DNA from: Nannochloropsis oceanica
Lineage: Eukaryota; Sar; Eustigmatophyceae; Eustigmatales; Monodopsidaceae
Reading direction: 5' to 3'
NCBI GenBank assembly: GCA_004519485.1
Contig: CP038133.1
Span: 372,001 to 436,000, forward strand
DNA: 64,000 nt
Under the pieces are notes generated by a model. It made no database searches. It was not told the origin of the DNA and saw only the letters and a program-made list of their open reading frames with translations. Every line of letters starts with the position of its first letter. Position 1 is the stretch's first letter. Made by a program: the position numbers and the translations under genes. Shown here one piece after another: positions 55,001-64,000 of this stretch.

Positions 55001-58000
55001 CGCAGACGATCAAAAGTCTGGATGATCCCAAGATGATTTCTTTGTCTTTGGCGGGGTTCCAACTCTCTATTCGGATAGCCGCTCGTTTTAACCTGCCCAC
55101 AGCCCGAAACATGCTGGTGAATACGCTCTACAAGTTTACCACGCTTTCGGAGGTGACCGAGGTGAAGCCCCGAAATATCGATTGCATCAAGACCTTGATG
55201 GCCGTGGCGTTGTCGGACGGAGATTACCTGAACGAATCCTGGTTTGATGTGCTACAGTGCATCAGTCACCTTGCACGGCTCCAGCTGTTTGCCTCAGGCC
55301 TGCTCACGGACGACGTCTTCTTCCCCGAAGGTTCCATGGGCAACAGAGGCAAGGTTGGTGGTGGGAATGGAAGTGCTGGTAGTGGAAGCAGCAGTAGTGG
55401 TGCTGGTCTCCCTCTGCTGAGGGCACGGAAGCCTGGAGGATTGAATGCGGTGGACGGAGGGGGAGGGGGGTTTGGAAGCTTGCGAGGGCTCTTCTCAGCA
55501 CCATCCAAGGCAGAGGCTGCTCGACAGGTTGAGGAGTTTAATGCCGAACAGATAATGGGGGCGATGGACGCGGCGATGATCGAGCGGGTGTTTACCACAT
55601 CGGTGGCTTTGGACTCGCAGGCGATCCAGTACTTTGTGCTGCAGCTCTGTGAGGTGTCCAAGATGGAGGTGGCGGTCGCTCCTACTGCCCACCACGGTGG
55701 AGGGGGAGCTTATCGCCCGAAGCAGGACCCACTGGATGGAGATTGTGCGCTTCAACCTCGCGTGTTTTCCCTACAAAAACTTGTAGAAGTTGCTGATTTT
55801 AATATGACCGCACGCTCGCGGTTGGTGTGGGCGAATGTCTGGGAGGTACTTTCGAAGCATTACGCGGCGGTGGGTTTGCATGAGAATGTGGCTGTAGCCC
55901 TGTATGCCATTGACTCTCTCCGACAGCTGTCGATGAAGTTCTTGGCCAAGGAGGAATTGCGGGATTTTAATTTTCAGCGGCTTTTTCTCAAACCTTTCGA
56001 AGTGATCATGGCCGCCTCCCGCTCCATTGAGGTCCGTGAGCTCATTCTCCGCTGCTTGGACAACCTCATCTCAGTCCGTGCGCACAACATTCGGTCAGGG
56101 TGGAAATCTATGTTTGCCGTGTTTTCGCTCGCCGCCTCTTCCTCAGACGAGGGCCTTTGCCAGTTTGCCTTTGACATGATCGACCAACTTTACCGCACGT
56201 CCTTCCACCTCCTCGTCTTTGACTTTGTGGACCTCGTGCGTTGTCTCCTCGTATTTTCCGAGAATCCCTACCATCTCCATATCAGCCTCGCGGCCATCGC
56301 CCACCTCCATAGTGCTGCTACCCATCTCGCCGAAGGCGCCGTCGCTTCGGGCGTAATCGCCGCAGGAGGTGCCGCCCCTCGGATCAGTCCACGGCCGGGG
56401 GATGGAAGCGAAGGGCTTCTCTCCGCCAGGAAGGACGGCGCCAATGGCATCTTTGTCTCAACCTCGTCATTGACGGGCTCCTCGCGCTCTTTTTCTGGTT
56501 CGGGAGTAGCCACGAGCTCTCCGAGCTTTCCAGCGGCAGCGGAGGGAACTGTGAGCACCGAGGCAGCGCTCCAGCTGTGGTGGCCTTTGTTGGTGGGCTT
56601 GTCCGCCCGTGTCGCCGATCCTCGCTTGGCCACACGCACGGCTGCGTTGGAGGCACTTATGAACACCCTACGGCAGCATGGTGGTCAATTTGCGCCGCAG
56701 ACTTGGAAGCTGATTTTTCGAGGTGTGCTCTTCCCTATCCTTGAGTCGGCGCGTACGGACTGTACTCCGCAGGTGATCTCGGAGTGCCCCTCCCTCAACC
56801 CTAGCCTGGAGGTACGAGAGGAGTCGTGGATTCTAACGACGACGGAAACGGTTCTTAAGGGGTATGTGGAGCTATTAGAAGCATTTTGGCCTTTAACTAA
56901 GACCTTGGCGCACGAAGTGCTGACGGTGCTGGCAGATTGTGCTTGTCAACATGAGCGGGAGACCCTGGCGCGGATTGCGGCTACAGTCTTGCATCGAGAT
57001 ATCGTACGAGGGCTTGCTGGACGGTTGCAAGAGCCAGATTTGTGGGACGCTTTGACCTCCTCCTTGTTAGGTTTGGTGAGGAAGAACTTACCGGAATGGG
57101 GATCGTTAGAACTGTTGGCTGCTGCTGTCGAGGCAGGGGCAAAGGGCGCGATTTCTTCAGTGGGTCTGACACCGAATAATCGGGCGACATACGCAGGTAC
57201 AAGGGAGGGAGGGGGGAGGGGCGAGTCAGCTGGGTCGTATGAAGAGGGGACGGCCACAGACTTCTCCACTCCTGCGGATGATATGGATGAGGACGAGGAA
57301 GAAGACGAGGACGAGATGGGCGAAGCGGAGGCAGCACGACGGATGGCTACGATGGGTGGACGGTCTGGGCGGGATTTTAGTTTTAGCTTCGCAATGGTGA
57401 ATAATGGGACGATTATGACGCAGATGGTCGTGAGCCTCCTGGTGCAACAAATGCTGCGGGACCTGCTCGTATCGGCCTGGCCATTTTTGAGTGAGAAAAA
57501 TCTGCGAAAGGTGTTGGATGCCTTGGTGGAATCGGCGGATTACGCCTCGGAGTTCAACATGAACTTGAGCCTTCGCGAACGGTTGCGGCAGGGCGGGTTG
57601 ATGCAGCTCCCAGCGCAGCAGCAACAGCAGCTACGGCACGAACAAAGAGGAAACTTGAATATGAGTGTGGCAGGCTTGGCCGCGGGGGTGGGAGCGGCAC
57701 AGTTGCCTCATCTGCACGAACAGGCGATTGAGGGCTACACCATCTTGCTCAAAGCTTTGCTGCGACTCTATGCATCTACCACCACACAAGAAGCAGCGGA
57801 GGTAGGAGGGTTAACCTGGGACAGACGCCCAGTTGTAGAACGAGTGCTAGTGCGGTACGCAGCACTTGTACTGAGGCAGTATGTCGAACTCGAGGATGAC
57901 CTGGCCCATTCGCGGGAGGGCAAGTCTGCCGCATCCGTGGCAGCGGCGTATGCCATGAATACAGAGGTTGGGGCATACACTCCTCTGATTCTGTGGGTGC

Positions 58001-58326
58001 TGCGGACTTTCAAGGCCTTGCCTTCATCTGAATTTGGGTGGCATTTGGATTGGCTCTTCCCGGCCTTGGCGGAGCTGTTGACAGTGCGTTCACTGGAGAT
58101 ACGGAAAGAAGTGCGGACGCTCTTTCTGGCAAAGGTTGGGCCTTTTGCATTGGGTGAAGAGGTATTGCCCCCAGGGCCACGGGCGGCGGCAGCGGCGGCG
58201 GCGTTGTTTGGGGGGGCACAGGAGCAGGAGCAAGATCATGAGCAGGAGCAGGAGCAGGAGCAGGGGAGCACGGAGGAAGGGAAGGCGATGGAAGAAGGGC
58301 GGAATGTAGAAACAGATGTGTTGTAG
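52066..58326 (+). CDS. BIG: BIG/Sec7-type Arf guanine nucleotide exchange factor
   Basis: Single exon, 2086 aa from the ATG at 52066. The frame is open for a further 430 nt upstream without an ATG, so a 5' exon may extend it. BIG proteins activate Arf1 at the trans-Golgi/endosomes. Seen in order: DCB domain (residues 1-230; ALDAIQKLVAYGYL), HUS domain with the HUS box NYDCDLSATSMFSRIV (about 510), Sec7 catalytic domain (about 660-855), and HDS repeats to the C-terminus (LQRLFLKPFEV-like segments; RSGWKSMFAVFSLAA). The glutamic finger is E766 in FRLPGEAQKIDRIMEKFAE. Helix motif FILSFSIIMLNTDLHNP is intact. The linker after Sec7 is Gly-rich, and the far C-terminus is an acidic Gln/Glu repeat. 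Confidence 0.95.
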   Translation: MEKLVLLSLTKIRKLVSSARKHKTLRDACDTVIEHLQAKSAREEGALNHSGLNNSGGDESGQHPSDHISYHQRPDTDADKFFEPFRLACESKVPKIMEAALDAIQKLVAYGYLRGTATVIFAGTGSAGLHCSGSAPAGEGGLSAAGATRAEGEETAAILMDVVIQTICDCNDQLEDTVQLQVMKALLECVISNNTEVHQASLLQAVRACYNIHLVSRNPVNKTTARATLTQMLSIVFQRMESLDLKAREEAQLALQSMEQNISKFGPIGGLSLSPGKGVVLSGINVNNPAGLSPVKRLHQKIPVQLPCGENLYPSVYVKLGFVPQGSKPISLVPRGGAEVDDLPSSSLSLDTPEFPSVLHKDAYLLFRALCRLSVKGQYNDGSDPSLPADPVALQSKILSLELLLSILDHAGPTFRSSEKFVYLVRNHLCTSLLKNATSSNTAIVGLSLRIFITMTAHFKDSLKAELEVFVSNIFLKLIESENSSFEHKLLVLEVFRNLCQDPRLLIEIFLNYDCDLSATSMFSRIVMALSRVAHGRGQQALAGDGVLNQGVARRQHEETALRTGGLEGLVAITRSLVKAGGFDDAATEKRMATGSPGEDVHGSVLSHTGESGTGGDPLGESTHTTASSTTVGSNGVGEGGGENPHPPPQIESLSVVESYDRKQKLQEEISLGLLKFNLKPSQGLAYMEAHGHLRKTPMDVARFLHDFRDRLDKTMIGDYLGKEKEYESGFCVKVLHEYVDMMDLHALDFDAAIRHFLAGFRLPGEAQKIDRIMEKFAERFCLQNPLVFPSADTAFILSFSIIMLNTDLHNPSVREDRKMTKEDFIRNNRGISSGADLPEAFLSKIYDNIKRSPISLKEDDDMRAKRAGGGGAGGGGPSENPFFSTLSLDKRRKEAYQKEREAMVQASEAIFRQRKRREAGGGTKMNGTGGGTGGSSGANAGQTSMPVVGAFRSSLEDPGQYVRPMFEVAWGPMLSVFSQTIKSLDDPKMISLSLAGFQLSIRIAARFNLPTARNMLVNTLYKFTTLSEVTEVKPRNIDCIKTLMAVALSDGDYLNESWFDVLQCISHLARLQLFASGLLTDDVFFPEGSMGNRGKVGGGNGSAGSGSSSSGAGLPLLRARKPGGLNAVDGGGGGFGSLRGLFSAPSKAEAARQVEEFNAEQIMGAMDAAMIERVFTTSVALDSQAIQYFVLQLCEVSKMEVAVAPTAHHGGGGAYRPKQDPLDGDCALQPRVFSLQKLVEVADFNMTARSRLVWANVWEVLSKHYAAVGLHENVAVALYAIDSLRQLSMKFLAKEELRDFNFQRLFLKPFEVIMAASRSIEVRELILRCLDNLISVRAHNIRSGWKSMFAVFSLAASSSDEGLCQFAFDMIDQLYRTSFHLLVFDFVDLVRCLLVFSENPYHLHISLAAIAHLHSAATHLAEGAVASGVIAAGGAAPRISPRPGDGSEGLLSARKDGANGIFVSTSSLTGSSRSFSGSGVATSSPSFPAAAEGTVSTEAALQLWWPLLVGLSARVADPRLATRTAALEALMNTLRQHGGQFAPQTWKLIFRGVLFPILESARTDCTPQVISECPSLNPSLEVREESWILTTTETVLKGYVELLEAFWPLTKTLAHEVLTVLADCACQHERETLARIAATVLHRDIVRGLAGRLQEPDLWDALTSSLLGLVRKNLPEWGSLELLAAAVEAGAKGAISSVGLTPNNRATYAGTREGGGRGESAGSYEEGTATDFSTPADDMDEDEEEDEDEMGEAEAARRMATMGGRSGRDFSFSFAMVNNGTIMTQMVVSLLVQQMLRDLLVSAWPFLSEKNLRKVLDALVESADYASEFNMNLSLRERLRQGGLMQLPAQQQQQLRHEQRGNLNMSVAGLAAGVGAAQLPHLHEQAIEGYTILLKALLRLYASTTTQEAAEVGGLTWDRRPVVERVLVRYAALVLRQYVELEDDLAHSREGKSAASVAAAYAMNTEVGAYTPLILWVLRTFKALPSSEFGWHLDWLFPALAELLTVRSLEIRKEVRTLFLAKVGPFALGEEVLPPGPRAAAAAAALFGGAQEQEQDHEQEQEQEQGSTEEGKAMEEGRNVETDVL
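58227..58264 (+). repeat. short GAGCAG repeat coding Gln-Glu
   Basis: An imperfect hexanucleotide repeat codes a Gln/Glu tail near the end of the BIG protein. Confidence 0.75.
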
Positions 58327-59007
58327 GTTGAGTTGTTTTTAAGTCGGGAAGAAATGAAGGGGGGGCTGTCGTACCCACACGGCATCTCTTGGTCCACCTG
58401 GAGCAGTGCTCGAGGCTGGCAAAACAAGAAAGGACGGAAGACGAGCGAGAAGGCTCGCCTTGTGTGATGCCTGAGACAGGCGACGAGGTAACAGAAGTCA
58501 TTAAAAATAACGAAAGAACTCATATAGAAGTGTCTAAGTGTTTTTTGTCTTTCTTCTTTATTTTCGTTCTGGCGCGATAGTCAGTCCACACTTGTGAGAA
58601 AGCCGTGCTTTCGCTACCTCTCGCTCTTTTCATATTTTTTGTTGTGTTGCTGAATGGATCCTGCAAGGTAGTCTGGCAAATATGCTCTCTCTCCTTCGGT
58701 TCCACCTCCTCATGACTACTTCTTATCCTTTCCTCGTCTGCCGTGCGGATCTCAACCCAGTAATCCGCAATTTTGCATGAAAGCCCTACTACTTAACAGC
58801 TAGATCGTCTTCTTCCGCCCCAGACACACGCCAACCGCACAGCAATTTGAAGAAAAAGTGAGAAATAAAGAAAAACAAAAAACAAGCAAAGCAGAAAACT
58901 TCCTTTCCTTCCCACTTACCTTCCTATTATCATCCCCGACAATCCATTACAACATCTCCCTCCTAAAGAGAAATACTGCTTTCACTCTTCTCTCTTTCCT
59001 TGAGTAA
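58327..59007. other. convergent intergenic stretch
   Basis: 681 nt between the stops of the BIG and PPR genes. An A-rich stretch is at 58850-58895. No gene seen. Confidence 0.4.
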
Positions 59008-60366
59008 TCACTCGTCATCTGCGAAGCTCATCCATGTCGGCTGCTCCTCCGGCTCGCTTTCCAAGCTTTCTACCCCACCTTCAAACTCCAAGATCTTCGG
59101 CCCCGCCAGAAAAATGACGTCACTCTCATCCGTCAACACATTTGGGGAAATCTTGTTCAGTCTCAAGTAATTCTTCAGCCGCTCGTCTTCTCCGTGCGTG
59201 GTCAGGTACTCCCGGCAGGCGCGTGTTACGTACTCGTAGCTCTGTCGCGACGGCTCAAGGCTCATGGCCCTGAGTTCCTCGTATAAATCCATTACCCCCT
59301 CCCACATCTCCGCCTCCTCGCATGCAGCCATAGCCCCGTGGTAACTATTCCGGTCGGGTATCAATCCATCTTGTCGCATCTCGCCCAGTAAGGCCGTGGC
59401 CTGCACCCACTGCTTGTCTCGACGGCAGGCGAATATCGCCGCATTGTAAGCAAAGAGAGACGGAGCAATTCCCTTCAAATGCATCTCCCGTAGCAATTCC
59501 AATGCCAGCACCCACTGTCCCCCCTTCTCGCAAGCCGTGATGCCCGTCGTGTACACCCCCTCTGTGATCTCCATCCGCTTCTCTTTCATCTCCCCCAGCA
59601 CATCCAAGGCCTGCTCCCATTGCCCCCCCCTCACCAGTCCAATCATCAGAGACCCAAAGCTTACTGAATCAGGCCTCAACCCCCGTCGGGTCATGGTCTG
59701 AAAGAGTTCCAGTGTCTCCTTCCACCGGCCAGCTACTCCGCATGCCCCCATCACCGCGTTATAGGTAATGGCATTAGGCTCCACCCCCCTTTCCCTCATC
59801 CGCCCAAATACCTCCAAAGCCTGCTTCCAATTTTTGAATCTCTTCAAGGCCGCCAGTATGCTCGTATAATCCTTTACATTTAAATCCTGTCCGCTTTCCT
59901 CCAGCTGCGTGATGATAGCCAGCATCTCGTCTTCCGAACGCGTGGTCCGCAATGTCTGAAACAAGCTCGCTTTGTCCGCGGAGCTGGTGCCCTTCCCACC
60001 AATCTGTGTGCGGAGCCCCCCCGCCAACATAAATAGCTGGCTGTCGCTCCCGCTACCGCCGCTGCTGCCGCCACGTGGTCTTGATGACTGAAGGAAAAGG
60101 GGGAGGGAAGCGGAGGAAGCAGAGGAAGTGGGGGGGGGAGAGGAGCTGAAGCCGGTAGGGGCAGACCGCGGATGATTACTGATTACAGGCACCACCACAA
60201 AGGCTTGCACGGCACACGCCGAGCAGCACAAGGCCAGTGCTGTGAGCTGCCGTCGCATGCTCATTCCTGCTCCCCGCGACCGGCGATCTACTGCTCCTGC
60301 TACTTCTACGTCTGACGGCTGCTGCTCCTGCTCCTCAGTCGTTCTTATCCTTCGTCTGTCATTCAT
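59008..60366 (-). CDS. plastid pentatricopeptide repeat (PPR) protein
   Basis: Single exon, up to 452 aa. About seven P-type PPR motifs of 35 residues run from about residue 165 to 410, for example AITYNAVMGACGVAGRWKET, LFAYNAAIFACRRDKQWVQA and RNSYHGAMAACEEAEMWEGV. PPR proteins bind organelle RNA one base per repeat and act in processing, stability or translation. Two starts are possible: ATG 60366, or ATG 60264, which opens a signal peptide (MSMRRQLTALALCCSACAVQ) ending in Ala-Phe. The second gives the two-part presequence of a secondary plastid, so 60264 or 60258 is favoured for the plastid form. The acidic tail after the repeats is not conserved. Confidence 0.88.
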   Translation of the reverse strand: MNDRRRIRTTEEQEQQPSDVEVAGAVDRRSRGAGMSMRRQLTALALCCSACAVQAFVVVPVISNHPRSAPTGFSSSPPPTSSASSASLPLFLQSSRPRGGSSGGSGSDSQLFMLAGGLRTQIGGKGTSSADKASLFQTLRTTRSEDEMLAIITQLEESGQDLNVKDYTSILAALKRFKNWKQALEVFGRMRERGVEPNAITYNAVMGACGVAGRWKETLELFQTMTRRGLRPDSVSFGSLMIGLVRGGQWEQALDVLGEMKEKRMEITEGVYTTGITACEKGGQWVLALELLREMHLKGIAPSLFAYNAAIFACRRDKQWVQATALLGEMRQDGLIPDRNSYHGAMAACEEAEMWEGVMDLYEELRAMSLEPSRQSYEYVTRACREYLTTHGEDERLKNYLRLNKISPNVLTDESDVIFLAGPKILEFEGGVESLESEPEEQPTWMSFADDE

Positions 60367-62540
60367 TATTCTCTGTGGTGGATGGTTGAGGGGTTATAAG
60401 GAAGTAAATGATTAGCCCAACGCTGTGGTCAGAGAGTAGAATGCTGCTCGTGCAAGAGCAGGACGGAGGGCACCACTCGTGCCAATGCAAGGGATACAAA
60501 AAAATGACACAGAGCAATCGCAGCACCAGTAACGTGGCAAGGGTGCACTGGCTAGGCTTAAACTATGGCATCTTGCCATAAGATAACCACGCCTTGTGAA
60601 CAGGTCAACATGAAGGAGTACGTCTAGACCTCGTCCCTTATGGGAAGATAGGGAGCGTTGTGTGCGCGGTCTGGCTGCAGCAGCCACCCACCACCTCCTT
60701 GGTCGCGATCGTAGAAAGATATCTGTGTATGTAAAGCACTGGATTAGTGCAAGTCTTGTTACAATCGTCAAACAACGAGCAGCAAAGGCAATCGATCCAA
60801 CACTTCCTCCCGTGTCGCTGGTGAGTTTGGGGGGCAGGCGTGGCAGGACTATCTCGGCACGGATCATCAGGCACCACCGCGGCCCCACTCCGGCGCTCAG
60901 CTCAATGCTGAGAGTCTGATCTGTTGAAAAAAGATGTGATGAGTGTATTTGTGCGTGGTATCATCCAAGCCGAAGCCGCTTCCGTCGTTCGCCTGCGTCA
61001 TCATCTCGGCAACTTTCTTGCGCACAGGGCGCGATTTTGGCTTCTGTGTGTCGCGACGGCACGACTGGCCCATTCAGTAGAAATGACAAGGGCATGCTCG
61101 CTTTTAGTCGTGTCCGGAGGTAGTCGACAGACCAAAACGATGTGTAGTATAAGACTATTATCGTTTCTTGTGCGCGGGTCACACGTTCAAATAAATAGTC
61201 TACGCCACCGCCAAGTGAGACGCCGCCTATTGTTCCGTGGGGACGGGGAGAGGAGAGCGGCCGCAGGGCTCGTCGGTGAACGCACCCTCATTGGAAGCAA
61301 GTGATGAGGAGCTGTACGCATTAGTACACGAAGAGAAGTATGATCTCTCTGCGAAAAAAGAATAAGAAGCGTGCACGTCGCGAGCGCGATGATGCCCACG
61401 GAAAGGCGAAAGCGTGACGACCAAAAACAAAAATAGTGAAATTGTGCCTTGGCTTGTAGCTTGCAGAAACGAATGGAAAGAAAAAGAAGAGAGTGATAGA
61501 TGTGAGTGCGAGTGTACCTTCAGTTTTTATTCCATTTTCTCGTCTGCAATCTGACAAGGTCACAAAATACAAAGGCGGGAGCATGTTCAGGAGGACAGAG
61601 ACTTCTGACATAAGAAGAGCTGGGTGGTGGCTAGAACGATGACGAAAGAGTCCCCTCTCTCATTTCCACTCACAGGATGCTACTAAGACGATAACGATGT
61701 ATCCCACCTGCACCGTTCCTTTCGTTGGCAGTAGCGGGTGCCTGTCCCCAACACGTCTGCAGTATAGTGAGTGCGCTCTTCTACCCCCTCCCCCATTCCT
61801 CTCTCTCTCGCACTCTCTACTAGCTACGACTATATTCCCTATATAAGAAGGGCAAGAAAAAGAGAAGAAGAAGACATAGTCCCCTCTCTCTTTTCCTCCC
61901 TCTTTCCCTTGTTTGGACCAGTCACCGCATCCAGTACAGGAGGGAGGAGGCCCTGTTGCCTGTGTCACCTGCGTCGTTTCACACAACGTATCAGAAAAGA
62001 AGGCGCTGCCAGTGATGCTATGTTGATAAATAATAATGCGATCAGGGCAAGGAGACGTTGCCCGTGATGCTACGTGGATCAATAGTAACGCGATCATATC
62101 GGGATTGGTAAACGGAAGGAGTTGATCGTGAGTACCTTCATTCTTTTCCTCTTTTTCGCTCAGCACATGTTGCTGCCGAAGAAGGAAGGCAGCGTCTCAG
62201 CCGTTCCTTTTTGTCGTGAACTTAAGAGAATCGCCGACCGGAGACGTGAATATGTACAAAATTTCCGTACGAATGAATCACGTGCCGCCAACCGGAACCA
62301 ACCCAATGATGGGTGGTTCCTCCAGCTCCCGGGCGACTGCGGAAGCCTTTGGCCACCCTGATCTCGCAGAAGGTTCCTCCTCCCCTCCCTCCCTCTCTCC
62401 CTCCTGCCAACCCTCTCTCCCTCTATGGACGCACATCACAACACGATTTCCGTGTTCATGTCGATTAGACATGTCGATTGAATTTGGCACACACGTAAAG
62501 GACGTAAATTCGGATTGCATGGATGACGGGGTTCACTGCT
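60367..62540. other. gene-poor stretch
   Basis: Open frames of 80-170 codons occur on both strands (for example 60662-60919 and 60924-61304), but none has a motif or composition I trust. CT-rich runs occur at 61780-61815 and 62380-62425. The left part should hold the PPR promoter. Confidence 0.35.
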
Positions 62541-62880
62541 TCATTCGATTCGCAGTCCCACTCCCTCTTCCCTCCGAGGAATCCCATTGTTTACTATGCT
62601 GTCCAAACATTCCTTTACATAAGCAGCCACTTCTTCCAAAACATCTCTACCCCTTTGTGTGAGACAATAGTAGTCGCCATTATCATTGCTCCCCCGTTCG
62701 CAAAGTGCAAAGGTACGGTTGCCGATGTGGGCCACGACACGAAAATAAAACGTCCTTTCCGACCCACAACCCGCCTGACCGAATATCGCTTCCAGTCGAT
62801 AGTGGCTGTCCTTCACGCGCACTTGTTTTGTCAAACTCGCCGTGGAGGCTGGAGGGACGCTGACTTGACAGCTGCTGCCG
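62541..62880 (-). CDS. hypothetical protein, 3' exon only
   Basis: A minus-strand frame ending at 62541 has balanced, protein-like composition: KDSHYRLEAIFGQAGCGSER, FYFRVVAHIGNRTFALCERG and DVLEEVAAYVKECLDSIVNN. No ATG opens it, so it would be the last exon of a spliced gene. Upstream, another minus frame (about 62900-63100, including LEVGMSIVVKTRDATRPNAW) also looks coding, but I could not join the two with a credible intron. Family not recognised. Confidence 0.35.
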
Positions 62881-63443
62881 TTGGCGGCCCATCACCATGT
62901 ATCATCTCTGGGATCCAAGCGTTTGGACGCGTCGCATCCCTTGTCTTGACCACGATGCTCATCCCCACTTCCAGACTGTTCGAGAAAGGCAATAGATATG
63001 CTCTTAAGCTTCTTTTTGGCAATGACTTTTTTCCGTACTCTGTTACTTGGTTGACACGATCGCCGGATACAAGAGCTGTGTATTCCCTCGCCCACCAACT
63101 TCCCTCGCAGCTTTGTTTGATGCTTCTTCCCTCAAGCTTCCCACCTCGTTTCCTTGCTTGTTTAAACTTGATTTTTATTAAATGTGTGGATTTAAGTTGG
63201 TGTGTCTTTAAACAATCAAGTGTCCTTTCCACCTTTCCTGTTGTCCCTCTCCCATATCCGTCCCCAAACAGAATGCAGGGGTGCCTCGCATTTTTCTTCC
63301 TTTCCTTCTCATCCCACACAGCCCCTCTCCACAAAACACACACACATACATACACATGACGCTCACCTATTCCCATCCTTATCTTCCGGCCGCACTCGGA
63401 CAATCACAGCCGATCCTACCCTCACCACCCACTCTACTTCGCC
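62881..63443. other. stretch between the hypothetical exon and the small lysine-rich ORF
   Basis: It holds the possible upstream minus-strand coding frame noted above, CT-rich sequence and a short ACAC/ACAT repeat at 63336-63356. It is the likely promoter of the small plus-strand ORF. Confidence 0.3.
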
Positions 63444-63560
63444 ATGGGACGAGACAAGCCTAGCCAGCCCAAGCCAACAAAGGAGGGTGATGTTAAGCCC
63501 ATAATCACTGCCGAGAAGGGCAAGAAGGAGCCCAAGAAGAATCAGAAGCTCCGCCGCTAG
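63444..63560 (+). CDS. 38-residue lysine/proline-rich protein
   Basis: ATG in a strong context (GCCATGG) opens 38 codons: MGRDKPSQPKPTKEGDVKPI, then a Lys-rich end closing KNQKLRR. The codons (AAG over AAA, C-ending) resemble those of the RPS16 and EF-1-beta genes nearby, which supports a real, well-expressed gene. No family was recognised; a small nucleic-acid- or ribosome-associated protein would fit the charge. Confidence 0.4.
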   Translation: MGRDKPSQPKPTKEGDVKPIITAEKGKKEPKKNQKLRR

Positions 63561-64000
63561 AGGGTTCACATGGTGGAAGCCAGCAAAGGGGAACGTCAAG
63601 TACTCTTGCGCTGTAGTGTACGCTGCGTCGTAAGGACCCTGAAATTCCACTTATTAAGTCAACCATGTCTCTCGCTACATTCCAATCCACTTCATGATAT
63701 GCCTCTGCATGCCTTCTCTGCACCCGTGCGGGCATCCGTGCTGCTTTATTTCCGCTCTGCCAGAGAAACAGTGCCCGGCCTAGATGTAGCGCATAATAAC
63801 AAAAGACAACTCTTATATATATTCTTAAATGTACAACTGGTTCTCTTCATTTAGTCTGCTCTCGTGCTCGTCATGTACATGGCTTTATTACTGTATCAAA
63901 CTTACATGTCCTCTCACAAACCTAACCTGCTCTATTGTTCCTGTACAATGCAACTCTGCCCCTCTTACCAATTTCCCCTCACACATCCTTCCTCAAACTA
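63561..64000. other. right edge, no gene seen
   Basis: 440 nt downstream of the small ORF, AT-richer towards the end; probably its 3' UTR and intergenic DNA. Confidence 0.35.

Noticed and set aside
62523-63359. 278-codon plus-strand protein
   Set aside because: The Ser/Phe/Leu-rich composition is typical of non-coding strand; minus-strand frames here look more protein-like.
1-64000. CRISPR arrays, operons, rRNA genes
   Set aside because: The window is eukaryotic nuclear DNA with spliced genes; no spaced repeats or rRNA signatures were seen.

Overview
The window is nuclear DNA from a eukaryotic microalga, most probably a stramenopile of the Nannochloropsis/Microchloropsis (eustigmatophyte) type. 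Genes are compact and mostly have zero to two short GT-AG introns. Two proteins (ALA dehydratase and a PPR protein) start with a signal peptide followed by an Ala-Phe junction, the mark of plastids of secondary red origin. A digalactosyldiacylglycerol synthase confirms a photosynthetic cell. The organism call is an inference from gene content; no marker gene was searched.

Layout, left to right: a partial TPR protein (-), a six-exon syntaxin-18 Qa-SNARE (-), a divergent aldo/keto-reductase-like protein (+) followed by an 85-bp tandem duplication, a KA1-like protein (-), the mitochondrial phosphate carrier (+), ribosomal protein S16 (-) divergent from elongation factor 1B-beta (+), a DOT1-type histone H3K79 methyltransferase with added reader and zinc-finger modules (-), then about 3 kb of decayed DNA. 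That stretch leads into a pseudogene of an RNFT-type membrane RING E3 ligase (+, about 17.85-19.2 kb). Next come a 1902-residue fusion of a xanthine-dehydrogenase-family enzyme with a complete FAD monooxygenase (+), a 3.1-kb gene-poor stretch, plastid ALA dehydratase (+), a Dicer-like protein (-), ERO1 (+), the ESCRT-II subunit VPS25 (-), two tandem Man1/Heh-like inner-nuclear-membrane proteins (+,+), DGDG synthase (+), a PH-START-DUF1336 (EDR2-like) lipid-binding protein (-), a BIG-type Arf-GEF (+), a plastid PPR protein (-), 3 kb with no confident gene, and a 38-codon lysine-rich ORF (+).

The genes do not form one pathway. Several share a theme in endomembranes: syntaxin-18 (ER SNARE), ERO1 (ER oxidative folding), VPS25 (endosomal sorting), BIG (trans-Golgi Arf activation) and the EDR2-like protein. 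Another set is plastid: ALAD, DGDG synthase and the PPR protein. Genes mostly alternate in strand, so short divergent gaps probably act as shared promoters and convergent gaps as shared 3' regions.

The most novel item is the molybdo-flavoenzyme/monooxygenase fusion. Its molybdenum-centre residues are kept, but all residues that hold xanthine in the bovine enzyme look replaced. Exon joins given for multi-exon genes were worked out by eye from splice sites, phase and family alignment, not from transcripts.
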